In this document: positions 54,930-64,000 of the stretch, in pieces
How the letters are laid out: each line of letters opens with the position of its first letter
Position numbering within the stretch: the first letter of the stretch is position 1
Source: Bacteroidota bacterium
Lineage (GTDB): Bacteria; Bacteroidota; Bacteroidia; UKL13-3
DNA: 64,000 bases
Assembly: GCA_027487835.1 (NCBI GenBank)
Contig: JAIYCU010000029.1
Span: forward strand, 124,001-188,000
Direction: 5' to 3'
Notes under the pieces: generated by a model
What the model was told of the DNA's origin: nothing
Seen by the model: the letters and a program-made list of their open reading frames with translations, nothing else
Databases searched by the model: none
Position numbers and translations under genes: made by a program

Positions 54930-56594
54930 ATGATGATTGAAGAAACGGGTGCAACACCTGAACTGAACCCAAGTGAAGAGGCATCGGCCCCAAAAAAAAG
55001 AGGTAGAAAACCAAAGGCAGTTAAAGAAGCGTCTGAAGAAGTTACGGAGACTGAGAAGCCAGTTAAAGAAAAGGCCGCTGAGAAGATAAAAACTGAGCCA
55101 GCGCCTTTACAAACCAAGTTAGAAATTGCACCAGTTGCAGAAATCGTAATTCAGAATAATTCAGAAAATCCATCGGTATCGGTTCAAACCGAAACCAATG
55201 AAAAGATTGAAAACAAACCACCTTTTGAAAGAAGAGATAATAAGTGGAGAGATAGAAATAATAGAAATCGTAATGATGGTCGTGGGCCAGACAATAGAGG
55301 CGGTGAAGGAAGAAATGAAAATCGCTATGCTGAAAATAGGGTTGAAAACAAGCCTGATGCAAATGTGCCTGAACGCCAAGACAGACCTGAAAGATTAGAT
55401 AGACCAGAACGTCAAGATAACAGACCAGAGCGCCAGGATAATAGACAGGAACGCATTGAAAGAGTTGCTTATCCTGAGTTAGAAGGAATAGTTGATGCCG
55501 AAGGCGTTTTAGAAATGATGCAAGACGGGTATGGCTTTTTAAGGTCATCTGACTATAATTACATGCCTTCACCGGATGATGTATATGTTTCACCTTCTCA
55601 AGTAAAAATCTTTGGTTTAAAAACAGGTGATACTGTTTTAGGAACTGTTAGGCCACCTAAAGAAGGAGAGAAATATTTTGCGTTAGTAAAAGTTAGTTCA
55701 ATCAATGGAAGAAACCCTTCCGAAGTTAGAGATAGGGTGGCCTTTGAGCATTTAACACCACTTTTTCCTGATGAAAAGTTAAGGTTGGCAGTCAAATCAG
55801 ATTCGTATTCAACGCGCATCATAGACTTATTAGCACCAATTGGTAAAGGGCAAAGGGGCTTAATAGTTGCTCAACCTAAAACAGGTAAAACAATTTTACT
55901 AAAAGATATTGCCAATGCAATTTCCAAAAACCACCCTGAGGTATATTTATTAATTTTATTGATTGATGAAAGGCCCGAGGAGGTTACAGATATGCAAAGA
56001 AGTGTACGCGCAGAAGTAGTAGCTTCTACCTTTGATGAACCCGCAGAGAAGCATGTTAAACTTGCCAATATTGTATTAGAAAAGGCAAAAAGATTGGTAG
56101 AATGTGGTCATGATGTGGTGATTTTAATGGATTCTATTACCCGTATGGCACGTGCCTTTAATACAGCCCAACCAGCGTCTGGTAAAATACTATCTGGTGG
56201 GGTTGATGCAAATGCCTTGCACAAACCAAAACGCTTTTTTGGTGCTGCTAGAAAAATTGAAGGAGGAGGTTCGTTAACGATTATCGCAACTGCTTTAACA
56301 GATACTGGTTCAAAAATGGATGATGTTATCTTTGAAGAATTTAAAGGAACAGGTAATATGGAGTTGCAATTGGATAGGAAGTTGGCAAATAAGCGCATCT
56401 TCCCAGCCATAGATATTATTTCCTCAAGTACACGACGTGATGATTTATTATTGGATAAAAGCACCCTTCAACGGATTTGGGTATTGAGAAATCACCTTGC
56501 CGATATGAATACGGAAGAAGCCATGAATCTTATGCTAAAGAACATGAAAGGAACGCGTTCTAATGAGGAGTTCTTAGCTTCTATGAATGGATAA
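54930..56594 (+). CDS. rho: Transcription termination factor Rho
   Basis: Rho is the hexameric RNA-dependent ATPase that ends transcription. The RNA-binding cold-shock-like domain starts near residue 185 ([20 protein letters not shown]), Walker A AQPKTGKT is at about 314-321, Walker [11 protein letters not shown] near 345, and the Q and R loop regions follow. The first 180 residues are low-complexity, acidic/basic and Arg/Asn-rich with RPERQDN repeats. The usual helical Rho_N domain is not visible, and an in-frame stop at 54912-54914 excludes a longer upstream start. Dispersed-motif copy 13 is read as VQTE in this extension. Confidence 0.95.
   Translation: MMIEETGATPELNPSEEASAPKKRGRKPKAVKEASEEVTETEKPVKEKAAEKIKTEPAPLQTKLEIAPVAEIVIQNNSENPSVSVQTETNEKIENKPPFERRDNKWRDRNNRNRNDGRGPDNRGGEGRNENRYAENRVENKPDANVPERQDRPERLDRPERQDNRPERQDNRQERIERVAYPELEGIVDAEGVLEMMQDGYGFLRSSDYNYMPSPDDVYVSPSQVKIFGLKTGDTVLGTVRPPKEGEKYFALVKVSSINGRNPSEVRDRVAFEHLTPLFPDEKLRLAVKSDSYSTRIIDLLAPIGKGQRGLIVAQPKTGKTILLKDIANAISKNHPEVYLLILLIDERPEEVTDMQRSVRAEVVASTFDEPAEKHVKLANIVLEKAKRLVECGHDVVILMDSITRMARAFNTAQPASGKILSGGVDANALHKPKRFFGAARKIEGGGSLTIIATALTDTGSKMDDVIFEEFKGTGNMELQLDRKLANKRIFPAIDIISSSTRRDDLLLDKSTLQRIWVLRNHLADMNTEEAMNLMLKNMKGTRSNEEFLASMNG
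55181..55191 (-). repeat. Dispersed motif, copy 13 (in the rho N-terminal extension, symmetric arms)
   Basis: TATCGGTTCAAACCGAAACC, with inverted arms TCGGTT/AACCGA. It is read as VQTET. Confidence 0.85.
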
Positions 56595-56599
56595 GGATA

Positions 56600-57427
56600 T
56601 TATTCCTTAACCAATACCAACAAAGGAATTTTTGAATGAAAAGCCATCTTTTTTGATAGACTTCTATGAAAGAGTCTGTCAAAAAAGCTACGGTTGTGTT
56701 TTGCCATTACTAACAAATCAGCGTTATGTAAATCTACATAGGCATTAATACTTTGCACAACATCTCCTTCTTCTAGTTCGATATAGTGAATATTTGGATA
56801 AGAAATTTTAGCTTTATTCTTTACAAAGAAGTTATTCTCTGCATTAAAAAATCTATCAGAATCAGATTTAACATGTATTACATCCAGCCTGCAATCAAAT
56901 AATTCTGCAAAGTAAATTAGGCGCATTAAAGCTGGAAACTCTGGTTCATTATAATCTGTAGCATATACAATTCTTGTATAATCAGAAAAAGTTAATGTAT
57001 TAGGGATAACCAATACAGGCACTATAGATTTGGAAACTATAGAGGCAGCATTGCTTCCAATTAAAATTTCTGCAGCACCACTTGCACCTGTAGTTCCCAT
57101 TATAATTAAATCTGCTTCTTGTGCTACTGCATAATCGCATACTTCTTCGGCCACAAAACCATAAGTAGTTTTAAAATGGTAAGGGATATTTGTATGTGCC
57201 AATAAGCTTGTCTCTAAATTTTTGAAGGCTTCCTCAGTAGAATCTTCAATTTCTTTTACAAAAACTTGGTAGGTTTCGGCTGGCATAGTTGCATCAACCA
57301 TTGCTACTTGGTTTACATGAATGATATGTAAAGTTGCACCTGTTTTTGAGCCTAAGGCAATGGCATAATTTAATGCCTGCTTTGCAGGTTCAGAAAAATC
57401 TGTTGGGACAATAATTTTGCTTATCAT
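56600..57427 (-). CDS. Tandem universal stress protein (UspA family)
   Basis: The 275 residues contain two Usp domains, about 1-147 and 155-275. The first has the nucleotide-binding pattern GTTGASGAAEILIGSNAASI (GxxG then Gx9GS) and starts KIIVPTDFSEPA. The second is degenerate at the matching site (KHNRSFFDRLFHRSLSKK). Such proteins bind ATP and respond to stress; the specific role is unknown. It converges with rho, with 5 nt between the stops. The 209-bp interval to the transporter is AT-rich and holds nothing I can name. Confidence 0.92.
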   Translation of the reverse strand: MISKIIVPTDFSEPAKQALNYAIALGSKTGATLHIIHVNQVAMVDATMPAETYQVFVKEIEDSTEEAFKNLETSLLAHTNIPYHFKTTYGFVAEEVCDYAVAQEADLIIMGTTGASGAAEILIGSNAASIVSKSIVPVLVIPNTLTFSDYTRIVYATDYNEPEFPALMRLIYFAELFDCRLDVIHVKSDSDRFFNAENNFFVKNKAKISYPNIHYIELEEGDVVQSINAYVDLHNADLLVMAKHNRSFFDRLFHRSLSKKMAFHSKIPLLVLVKE

Positions 57428-57636
57428 AATAGGTTAGATTTAATTGCTAAGGTATAGAATGGGTTTTAACTTATTGTTAAACTTTTCGTAATCAAATTTA
57501 CACTTCAATTGCGGATACTTTCCTAAGTATTTTCAGTATTTTGAATGATAATAATCAACTATTCTAAGAAGGTTAAAAAAAAGGGTTTGGAAATTCCCAT
57601 TGTAATAGCTTAATTATACCCAATTTAATAGCAATT

Positions 57637-59235
57637 ATGAGTAATTCAAAACAACAACAAACATCACTTTATACCCTTGCGGTGGTGTTTTTTTTCTGGG
57701 GCTTTGTAGCTGCCTCCAATGGAATTTTCATTCCATTTTGTAAAACCCATTTTAATTTATCACAATATGAATCACAGTTAATTGACGCCTCATTTTATGC
57801 TGCGTATTTCTTTGGTTCCTTCTTTTTGTACTTGTTATCGCAATATAACAAGCATGATGTTTTGAATAAAATTGGGTTTAAATCTGGAATTGTTTATGGT
57901 TTATTAGCCTCTGTAGTTGGTGCTGGATTACTAAGTGTGTTTTCTGGAATGGCTACCGTAACCTTTGGAATGATATTAGGTGCCTTTTTTATCATTGCCT
58001 TGGGATTTTCTCTTCAGCAAACCTCTGCACAGCCTTTTGTGGTAGCTTTAGGTCCAATTGAAACGGGTACACATCGTTTAAACTTTACAGGTGGTGTAAA
58101 TTCTTTAGGTACTTTGCTTGGGCCAATTGTGGTTAGTATTGTGCTTTTTGGTGCCATTGGAAGTGGCCAAGAGGCTTCTTTAGGAAGTATACAAACCTTA
58201 TATTTAATTTTGGCCGCCTTATTTGGTGTGGTAGCGGTATTCTTTTTCTTAAATAAAAGTTTACCAGTTGTAACCAGTGACGAGGAAATAGAAAATAGTG
58301 GAAAGGCTACAACCACCCTCGCAATCATTGCAATTCCAACAGCTATTTTGCTCTTCTTAAATAATTTTTTGCCAGCCATCATCAGCAATAACTTCATTTA
58401 TATCTGTTTGATTGTAATTGTAGGCGTATTAATTTACACCTTAGGCGCTTCCAAGAAAAATGCCAATGGTTGGGGTGCAATGCATTATCCGCAGCTTGTG
58501 CTAGGCATGATTGGAATTTTCACCTATGTTGGTGTTGAAGTTACAATTCAAAGTAATATGGGCGCTTTGCTTAAGTTGCCAGAATTTGGAGGATATGATG
58601 AATCCTCTATTTCTAATTTTATTAGTTTGTATTGGGGTAGCTTAATGATTGGAAGATGGACAGGTGCTATTTCAGCTTTTCAAATGAGTGCTAATACCCG
58701 TAAGATTTTAACCTTTATTGTGCCTTTTGTAGCTTTTGCCTTGATCCTTGGAATTAATCATTTGAGTGGAAATGCCATTGCTGATTTAATTCCTTATGCG
58801 GTTTGTATTCTTATTGCGGTTATTGCCTTTTTTATTGGTAATGAAAGACCGGCTCAAACCTTGTTGTTATTTGCAGGTATTGGGGTAGCGGGAATGTTAA
58901 TTGGACTTATGACTACCGGAAATATTGCCTTATTTGCTTTCATGAGTGGAGGTTTGGCTTGCAGCATTATGTGGCCTAGTATTTTTTCATTATCAATCTC
59001 CGGTTTAGGAAAATATACCTCACAAGGTGCCTCCTTTCTCATTATGATGATTTTGGGTGGTGCAATTATTCCACCAATTCAAGGAAAAGTAGCCGATACA
59101 ATGGGCATTCACATTTCTTATTTTATCCCTGTTTTATGCTTTGCTTATTTAGCATTTTTTGCGTTAAGAGCTAAAGCAATTCTCAAAACACAAGGTATAA
59201 ACGTAGATGAAGTGAAAGCTGCCGCAGGGCATTAA
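57637..59235 (+). CDS. FucP-like MFS sugar transporter
   Basis: The 532-residue inner-membrane protein has about 12 membrane segments. The N-terminal motif FFFWGFVAASNGIFIPFCK and the LQQTSAQPFVVALGP segment are typical of the FucP (fucose/glucose/galactose:H+ symporter) family. RLNFTGGVNSLGTLLGP continues the family signature. It is longer than FucP (about 438) because of extra hydrophobic segments in the middle. The sugar is unknown. It is a single-gene unit ended by a terminator, with dispersed-motif copy 14 beside it. Confidence 0.9.
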   Translation: MSNSKQQQTSLYTLAVVFFFWGFVAASNGIFIPFCKTHFNLSQYESQLIDASFYAAYFFGSFFLYLLSQYNKHDVLNKIGFKSGIVYGLLASVVGAGLLSVFSGMATVTFGMILGAFFIIALGFSLQQTSAQPFVVALGPIETGTHRLNFTGGVNSLGTLLGPIVVSIVLFGAIGSGQEASLGSIQTLYLILAALFGVVAVFFFLNKSLPVVTSDEEIENSGKATTTLAIIAIPTAILLFLNNFLPAIISNNFIYICLIVIVGVLIYTLGASKKNANGWGAMHYPQLVLGMIGIFTYVGVEVTIQSNMGALLKLPEFGGYDESSISNFISLYWGSLMIGRWTGAISAFQMSANTRKILTFIVPFVAFALILGINHLSGNAIADLIPYAVCILIAVIAFFIGNERPAQTLLLFAGIGVAGMLIGLMTTGNIALFAFMSGGLACSIMWPSIFSLSISGLGKYTSQGASFLIMMILGGAIIPPIQGKVADTMGIHISYFIPVLCFAYLAFFALRAKAILKTQGINVDEVKAAAGH

Positions 59236-59253
59236 GCTTAAAGTTATTTCAAC

Positions 59254-59290
59254 AAAAAAGCGCAGGTGTAATACACTTGCGCTTTTTTTT
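59254..59290 (+). terminator. Terminator after the FucP-like gene
   Basis: Stem AGCGCAGGTGTA/TACACTTGCGCT (59259-59270, 59272-59283, one G-T pair) with A and T runs on each side, so it may act in both directions for the convergent genes. Confidence 0.9.
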
Positions 59291-59294
59291 ATTT

Positions 59295-59305
59295 CGGTTT
59301 GAACC
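59295..59305 (+). repeat. Dispersed motif, copy 14 (beside a terminator)
   Basis: ATTTCGGTTTGAACCAAAAG starts directly after the terminator T run and ends just before the stop codon of the minus-strand gene at 59311. Confidence 0.85.
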
Positions 59306-59310
59306 AAAAG

Positions 59311-59556
59311 TTAACTAACTAATTTCTTCACTTTTTGATCTTTACTCCATAAAATTTTGTCATGGTTTATATACACATATCTATCTTTTTCATCTGGCTG
59401 CACTATTCTTTTCTTCATCGCAAAAAGTATAAATACAGAAATCACTGGAACAAAAAAACCAATAAGTGCCCAAGACCAAAATTTATAACCCTTTGTTGTC
59501 GCTAAATAGCCCAAAACAGGAGGAAAGAAAAGCTGCATGACAAGTAACTCAATCAT
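59311..59556 (-). CDS. Small two-helix membrane protein of unknown function
   Basis: The 81 residues have two hydrophobic segments (about 4-18 and 27-47) and a basic, polar C-terminal tail. I recognise no family. It lies 39 nt after the accC stop on the same strand, so it may be the last gene of the fatty-acid unit. The terminator at 59254-59290 closes it. Confidence 0.6.
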   Translation of the reverse strand: MIELLVMQLFFPPVLGYLATTKGYKFWSWALIGFFVPVISVFILFAMKKRIVQPDEKDRYVYINHDKILWSKDQKVKKLVS

Positions 59557-59595
59557 ATCAACTTAATAAAGGATTAGCAAAAACTTTTTGTTTTG

Positions 59596-60942
59596 TTATT
59601 TTTTAATTTCAAAAGTGTTCATAAAGGCCGTGGTAAAATTACCCTTCTTAAAATCTTCATTTTGCATAAGCTGCATGTGAAGTGGAATGGTAGTTTTTAG
59701 GCCAGGTCCTTCAATTATAAATTCACCTAATGCTCTTTCCATTTTAATGATAGCTTCTTCTCTGGTTTGAGCTGTTACAATCATTTTAGCAATCATACTA
59801 TCATAATTACTCGGAATGGTATAGCCAGCATAAATATGAGTATCCACGCGCACCCCATGTCCACCTGGTTTGTGCAAATATTCAATCTTACCGGGTGTTG
59901 GTCTAAAATTATTATAAGGGTCTTCTGCATTAATACGCACTTCAATGGAATGGCGGCTTGGGTAGTAATTACGACCACTAATAGGAACTCCTGCTGCGAT
60001 TAAAATTTGTTCTTTTACTAGGTCAAAATTAATTACTTCTTCTGTTACTGGATGTTCAACTTGAATACGTGTATTCATTTCCATAAAGAAGAAGTTTCTG
60101 TGTTTGTCAACCAAGAATTCAATCGTACCTAATCCTTCGTACCTTATTGCTGCAGCGCCTGCAACAGCTGCTGCGCCCATTTTTTCCCTTAATTCATCTG
60201 TCATAAAAGGAGAAGGGCTTTCTTCGATTAGTTTTTGATGACGGCGTTGTATAGAACAATCTCTTTCAGAGAGGTGGCAAACTTTTCCATATTGGTCGCC
60301 TGCTAATTGAATTTCTATATGGCGAGGTTCTTCTACATATTTTTCCATGTAAATGCCATCGTTTCCAAAAGCGGCTGCTGCCTCTTGGCGCGCGCTATCC
60401 CAATGTTTTTCAAATTCTTCCTCTGCCCAAATAATGCGCATCCCTCTACCGCCACCACCTGCGGTGGCTTTAATAATAACTGGATAGCCAATATCTTTTG
60501 CCAACATTTTGCCTTCCTCGGCGTCTTTTAATAAGCCTTCAGAACCAGGAATTACAGGAACTCCTGCTTTTTTCATGGTAGCCTTTGCACTTGCTTTGTC
60601 ACCCATAGAATTAATCATCTCTGGGCTCGCACCAATAAACTTAATGCCATGGTCTCTACAAACTTGAGAAAACTTTGCATTTTCTGATAAGAAACCATAA
60701 CCAGGATGGATTGCATCAGCATTGGTAATTTCTGCTGCAGCTATAATGTTAGGAATATTTAAGTAGGATTGTGCAGAAGGTGGAGGGCCTATGCACACGG
60801 CTTCATCTGCAAACCTAACATGTAAGCTATCTCTATCGGCAGTTGAATAAACTGCCACTGTTTTGATGCCCATTTCTTTTGCAGTTCTTATTACCCTTAA
60901 GGCAATTTCACCACGATTGGCTATCAAGATTTTTTTAAACAT
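59596..60942 (-). CDS. accC: Biotin carboxylase subunit of acetyl-CoA carboxylase
   Basis: AccC carboxylates the biotin on AccB using ATP and bicarbonate, the first half of malonyl-CoA formation. The 448-residue protein starts [20 protein letters not shown] and has the ATP-grasp glycine loop GGGGRGMRI near 165-173, [13 protein letters not shown], and the catalytic [14 protein letters not shown] near 288-301. It lies 53 nt after accB and is surely co-transcribed. The window does not contain the carboxyltransferase subunits. Confidence 0.96.
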   Translation of the reverse strand: MFKKILIANRGEIALRVIRTAKEMGIKTVAVYSTADRDSLHVRFADEAVCIGPPPSAQSYLNIPNIIAAAEITNADAIHPGYGFLSENAKFSQVCRDHGIKFIGASPEMINSMGDKASAKATMKKAGVPVIPGSEGLLKDAEEGKMLAKDIGYPVIIKATAGGGGRGMRIIWAEEEFEKHWDSARQEAAAAFGNDGIYMEKYVEEPRHIEIQLAGDQYGKVCHLSERDCSIQRRHQKLIEESPSPFMTDELREKMGAAAVAGAAAIRYEGLGTIEFLVDKHRNFFFMEMNTRIQVEHPVTEEVINFDLVKEQILIAAGVPISGRNYYPSRHSIEVRINAEDPYNNFRPTPGKIEYLHKPGGHGVRVDTHIYAGYTIPSNYDSMIAKMIVTAQTREEAIIKMERALGEFIIEGPGLKTTIPLHMQLMQNEDFKKGNFTTAFMNTFEIKK

Positions 60943-60995
60943 AAATTTTGCTTGTTAAAATTTTAACAATCTAAAAAGCGGTAACCTGCTTTTTA

Positions 60996-61481
60996 TTAAA
61001 TTGGCTCAACCAAAAATAAAGGTTGATCGTACTCAACTGGAGATGAATTGTCAATTAATATTTTCACAATTCTTCCAGAAACTTCTGATTCAATTTCATT
61101 GAAAAGCTTCATGGCTTCTACAATACAAAGTACTTGACCTGGCTTAATTTCATCACCAATTTGCACAAACGCAGCCTTATCAGGCGAAGGCGATTTGTAG
61201 TAAGTTCCAATCATTGGTGATTTAATAGTGATAAAATTACCAGCAGGTGAGTCTGTTTTTGAAGCATGAGATTCTAAACGCTCAGTTGCAACTGGTGATG
61301 ATGAAGGCGTTGAAGCAACTTGTAAAGGCGCTTGCATGTATGTTGGAGTTTGTTGAACCAACATTGTTTTTTCTTCTGTTTTTCTGATAGAGATTTTGAA
61401 ATCTCCACGTTCAACATCAACTTCTGATACGCCAGATTCTGAAACAAGCTTAATAAGCTCTTTTATTTCTTTTAATTCCAT
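60996..61481 (-). CDS. accB: Biotin carboxyl carrier protein
   Basis: The 161-residue BCCP has an N-terminal assembly segment ([20 protein letters not shown]), a Pro/Ser/Ala-rich linker (about 45-78) and a C-terminal biotinyl domain. That domain has the thumb-like [18 protein letters not shown] and the biotinylation motif EAMKL with Lys125. It is followed by accC and lies 70 nt after fabH in the same direction. Confidence 0.96.
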   Translation of the reverse strand: MELKEIKELIKLVSESGVSEVDVERGDFKISIRKTEEKTMLVQQTPTYMQAPLQVASTPSSSPVATERLESHASKTDSPAGNFITIKSPMIGTYYKSPSPDKAAFVQIGDEIKPGQVLCIVEAMKLFNEIESEVSGRIVKILIDNSSPVEYDQPLFLVEPI

Positions 61482-61551
61482 AGTTCGAGGATTAGAGAAA
61501 TCAAATATATTTAAAAAAATGATTTGAAAAAGTTAAACTGAAACGAAATGC

Positions 61552-62550
61552 TTATTTAGCATCATAAGCCCACTTTAAATAGATAGCACCCCAAGTAAAA
61601 CCGCCTCCAAAGGCAGCTAAAACAATATTGTCACCTTTTTTAAGTCGACTTTCCCATTCCCATAAACAAAGCGGTAAGGTACCATTGGTTGTATTTCCAT
61701 AATGGTCTATGTTAATCATTACCTTTTCACGGGTTAAGCCCATGCGCTCTGCGGTGGCATCAATAATTCTTAAGTTTGCCTGATGTGGCACTAGCCAAGC
61801 GATATCTTCAGCTGTTAAGTTGTTTCTTTCCATAATTTGGGCAGAAACATCCGCCATGTTGGTTACGGCAAATTTAAACACAGTTTTACCATCTTGGTAA
61901 ACAAAATGTTCTTTGGCATCTACTGTTTCATGCGTAGGCGGTTTCAAAGAGCCTCCTGCTTTTTGGTGTAAAAAATGCCTGCCTGATCCATCAATTTTTA
62001 AAACGGAATCTATAATACCTAAATTTTCTTCGTTTGGTTCAAGCAAAACTGCTCCGCACCCATCTCCAAAAATAATGCAGGTATTTCGGTCGGTATAATC
62101 AATAATTGAAGACATTTTATCTGCCCCCACTACTAAAACCTTTTTGTATTTTCCGCTTTCAATAAATTTAGAAGCTGTTTCTAGCGAAAATAAAAATCCA
62201 GAGCAGGCAGCGGCCAAATCATATCCAAAAGCATTTTTGGCGCCAATTTTATCTGCTAAAATGCAAGCCGTTGAAGGAAATACCATGTCTGGCGTAACGG
62301 TTGCAAAAATAATTAAGTCAATTTCTTCTGCCCCAATGCCGCGTTTCTTTAACAAGCCGTTTACTGCTTCTACCGCCATGTCGGATGTTGCAAGACCTTG
62401 TCCTTTAAGAATATGCCTTTCTTTAATTCCAGTTCTTGTTGTAATCCATTCATCTGAAGTATCCACCAAAAGTTCCAAATCTTTGTTTGTTAACAAATCT
62501 GGCGGAACATACCCATGGATGGCCGTGATGGCTGCGGTAATTTTTGTCAT
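61552..62550 (-). CDS. fabH: Beta-ketoacyl-ACP synthase III
   Basis: FabH starts fatty-acid elongation by condensing an acyl-CoA primer with malonyl-ACP. The triad is complete: Cys116 in AAACSGFLF, His256 in VPHQANLRI and Asn286 in HYGNTTNGT. The C-terminal [11 protein letters not shown] matches the family. The start overlaps the plsX stop by one base (position 62550), so translation is probably coupled. The 332 residues are normal. Confidence 0.96.
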   Translation of the reverse strand: MTKITAAITAIHGYVPPDLLTNKDLELLVDTSDEWITTRTGIKERHILKGQGLATSDMAVEAVNGLLKKRGIGAEEIDLIIFATVTPDMVFPSTACILADKIGAKNAFGYDLAAACSGFLFSLETASKFIESGKYKKVLVVGADKMSSIIDYTDRNTCIIFGDGCGAVLLEPNEENLGIIDSVLKIDGSGRHFLHQKAGGSLKPPTHETVDAKEHFVYQDGKTVFKFAVTNMADVSAQIMERNNLTAEDIAWLVPHQANLRIIDATAERMGLTREKVMINIDHYGNTTNGTLPLCLWEWESRLKKGDNIVLAAFGGGFTWGAIYLKWAYDAK

Positions 62551-63509
62551 TATTGTGAGGGGGGAACAATATTTTGAAAAGCATCATGAATAATAGATAC
62601 TAACTTAGATTCTATCACATCATGTGCACTTATAATCATGTTTTTGAATGCTTTTTTGTTGGAAATGCCATGCCCAATAATCACTGGGGCATTAACACCT
62701 AATATTGGGGTTCCACCAAAATTTTCATAATTAAATCTCTCAAGATAATCATCCTGAATGCCACGTTTATGAAGCACAAAGTACATCGACTCAAGCGCCT
62801 TTAATACTACATTGCCTGTAAAGCCTTCGCAAACTATGACATCTACTTTATCAGATATGATATCTCTGCCTTCCACATTTCCAATGAAATGAAACTGTGT
62901 AGAATCAGCCATTAAGTTGTGCGCAGAAACGGTAACTAAATTACCTTTTTCTTTTTCTTCGCCTATACTTAACAAGCCAACTTTAGGGTCACTATTCTTA
63001 TAAACATGCTTTAACAATAAAGAACCTAGTACCCCAAATTGATATAAAACATCGGGTCTGCAATCTGCATTTGCTCCAACATCAACAATTAATCCAACGC
63101 CTCCATTAGCCTTTGGAACCATTGCTGTAATGCAAGGTCTTATAACACCCTCAATTGGTTTTACAGAAAACATAGACCCAACAAGCATAGCACCCGTATT
63201 TCCTGCACTTACAAAAGCATCAATTTTCTTGTGTGCGAGCAAACCAAATCCAACTGAAATGCTAGAATCTTTTTTCTGAGAAATAGCTTTTGTTGGGTGT
63301 TCGCTCATCCCAATTACTTCGCTTGAATGAACAAAATCAAAATCTGATTCATTTGCACCTGCATTTGCTAATTGGTGCAAAGCTTCTTCTTTATTGCCAA
63401 TTAAAACGATACGCACCTTAGAGCCAAGTTCTTTTTTAGCCAAAATTGCGCCCGCAATGGCTTCCTTAGGGGCGTAATCGCCTCCCATGATGTCAAATCC
63501 TATTTTCAT
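62550..63509 (-). CDS. plsX: Phosphate acyltransferase PlsX
   Basis: PlsX makes acyl-phosphate from acyl-ACP for phospholipid synthesis. The 319-residue protein starts [17 protein letters not shown] and has [12 protein letters not shown] near 111-122, [17 protein letters not shown] near 165-181, and [14 protein letters not shown]. It lies in the conserved order yceD-rpmF-plsX-fabH, 34 nt after rpmF. It links membrane lipid synthesis to a ribosomal protein gene, as in many bacteria. Confidence 0.96.
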   Translation of the reverse strand: MKIGFDIMGGDYAPKEAIAGAILAKKELGSKVRIVLIGNKEEALHQLANAGANESDFDFVHSSEVIGMSEHPTKAISQKKDSSISVGFGLLAHKKIDAFVSAGNTGAMLVGSMFSVKPIEGVIRPCITAMVPKANGGVGLIVDVGANADCRPDVLYQFGVLGSLLLKHVYKNSDPKVGLLSIGEEKEKGNLVTVSAHNLMADSTQFHFIGNVEGRDIISDKVDVIVCEGFTGNVVLKALESMYFVLHKRGIQDDYLERFNYENFGGTPILGVNAPVIIGHGISNKKAFKNMIISAHDVIESKLVSIIHDAFQNIVPPSQ

Positions 63510-63543
63510 TAGCAGGGTAAAGGGACTTTAGAAAGCGATACAA

Positions 63544-63729
63544 TTAAATATCTTTCTGCATGTCAGGAAAAGCTAATTTCCCTTTGTAATATCCATTTGG
63601 CGTTACGCGGTGGCGTAAATGTACCTCGCCAGATGTAGGATCTGTAGTGATAGTTGGATTTGCTCCCTTGTAGTGAGTTCTGCGCTTATCTCTTCTTGAA
63701 TTTGAGATTTTTCGTTTTGGATTAGGCAT
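63544..63729 (-). CDS. rpmF: 50S ribosomal protein L32
   Basis: The 61 residues start [20 protein letters not shown], as expected for bL32, followed by TGEV-like [18 protein letters not shown]. The zinc-binding cysteines found in some L32 proteins are absent, so this is the zinc-independent form. It lies between the YceD-like gene and plsX. Confidence 0.96.
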   Translation of the reverse strand: MPNPKRKISNSRRDKRRTHYKGANPTITTDPTSGEVHLRHRVTPNGYYKGKLAFPDMQKDI

Positions 63730-63747
63730 AGTAGTATTTCTCCTTTT

Positions 63748-64000
63748 TTAATTTAATAAATCTTTTAATTTGTTCCACCTTGGGTCTGTAGAATCACTCT
63801 CATCACCCTTAGTATCTTCATTTTCTATATTCTCGGCTTGCGCTAAAAGTTTCAACACCTCAGGGTTGCAACTTTTAGGATTGGCTAATTCACTGCAATT
63901 TTTTCTTTGCGGAACCGCCAATAGCAGACTCTCATACAAATATTGTCTGAGGTCAAACTCAATTTCCGTCCTAGCAATGTAAATAATTTCAAAATCTTCA
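63748..64000 (-). CDS. yceD: YceD/DUF177 family protein (5' part outside the window)
   Basis: The frame is open from the window edge through EDFEIIYIART and FDLRQYLYESLLLAVPQRKNC to the end DPRWNKLKDLLN, the C-terminal half of a DUF177 protein. This family is encoded just upstream of rpmF in most bacteria and has been linked to 23S rRNA metabolism. About half of the protein is missing here. It lies 18 nt before rpmF. Confidence 0.9.
   Translation of the reverse strand, partial: EDFEIIYIARTEIEFDLRQYLYESLLLAVPQRKNCSELANPKSCNPEVLKLLAQAENIENEDTKGDESDSTDPRWNKLKDLLN

Noticed and set aside
55063-55593. A 176-codon frame antisense to rho.
   Set aside because: It mirrors the low-complexity Rho extension, has a biased composition rich in His, Phe and Tyr, and lacks any domain.
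484-59305. The core GGTTCAAACC resembles the T-arm (B box) of tRNA genes.
   Set aside because: None of the copies has a matching acceptor stem, anticodon arm or downstream CCA, and most lie inside protein genes.
484-59305. The motif as a Chi site for RecBCD/AddAB.
   Set aside because: Chi should be strongly biased to one strand along a replichore. Here 9 copies face one way and 5 the other, though 14 sites are too few to exclude it.
62144-62593. A 149-codon frame antisense to fabH.
   Set aside because: fabH is intact with all catalytic residues; the antisense frame is a codon-bias shadow.

Overview
The window looks like chromosomal DNA of a Bacteroidota (Bacteroidetes) bacterium. Base composition is AT-rich. 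Recognisable promoters have the phylum's TTTG / about 19 nt / TAnnTTTG form, and start codons mostly lack Shine-Dalgarno sequences. FtsZ ends in the tail typical of the phylum (NNSFLHDNVD). There is a very large secreted protein with a type IX secretion (T9SS) C-terminal sorting domain, LruC-domain lipoproteins, LytS/LytTR regulation and a TonB-dependent receptor with a carboxypeptidase-regulatory-like N-terminus. I cannot name a genus.

Layout. 1-7.2 kb: end of a division and cell-wall cluster, murG (5' truncated by the window edge)-murC-ftsQ-ftsA-ftsZ, followed by a radical SAM/SPASM gene. 7.2-10.5 kb: a LytS-type kinase and LytTR regulator, then an Fe-S carrier pair (Mrp/ApbC and a NifU-like domain protein). 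10.5-11.25 kb: about 0.8 kb without a convincing gene, holding one copy of a dispersed 180-bp repeat. 11.25-19.6 kb: a PIG-L family secreted protein, hutI, folE and queD, an ECF-type sigma factor, two genes of unknown function and a cystathionine gamma-synthase/lyase. 19.7-28.35 kb: one 2873-codon gene for a modular beta-helix T9SS protein, followed by a GC-rich terminator and the inverted second copy of the 180-bp repeat. 28.8-31.7 kb: three genes with receiver or receiver-like domains, one fused to a polyprenyl-phosphate sugar transferase. 31.8-38.3 kb: DedA, a tiny lipoprotein coupled to a glycosyltransferase and NIF3, a zinc-ribbon protein and a TPR-like protein. 38.3-42.6 kb: tandem LruC lipoprotein paralogues. 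42.7-51.5 kb: regulators, lysS, a methyltransferase, rnz, an SDR enzyme, prfB with a programmed +1 frameshift, and typA. 51.6-54.8 kb: a probable metal (copper-like) operon of three envelope genes. 54.8-59.6 kb: rho preceded by a nested hairpin, a universal stress protein, and a FucP-like transporter. 59.6-64 kb: the fatty-acid cluster yceD-rpmF-plsX-fabH-accB-accC on the minus strand.

The strongest unexplained signal is not a gene. An 11-bp sequence, CGGTTTGAACC (usually inside TCGGTTTGAACCAA), occurs exactly 14 times in 64 kb, with a 15th copy of its 10-bp core. A rough composition-based expectation is about 0.02. Copies lie on both strands, between genes and inside unrelated genes in three different reading-frame registers, and two sit directly beside terminators. 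This is how DNA-uptake sequences or other genome-wide protein-recognition sites behave, and I know of no described element with this sequence.

Other observations of interest are the inverted pair of 180-bp repeats, an 18-A tract inside a coding sequence, a likely CTG or leaderless start, the hairpin ahead of rho, and the receiver/sugar-transferase locus. I found no tRNA, rRNA, CRISPR array, insertion sequence or prophage.
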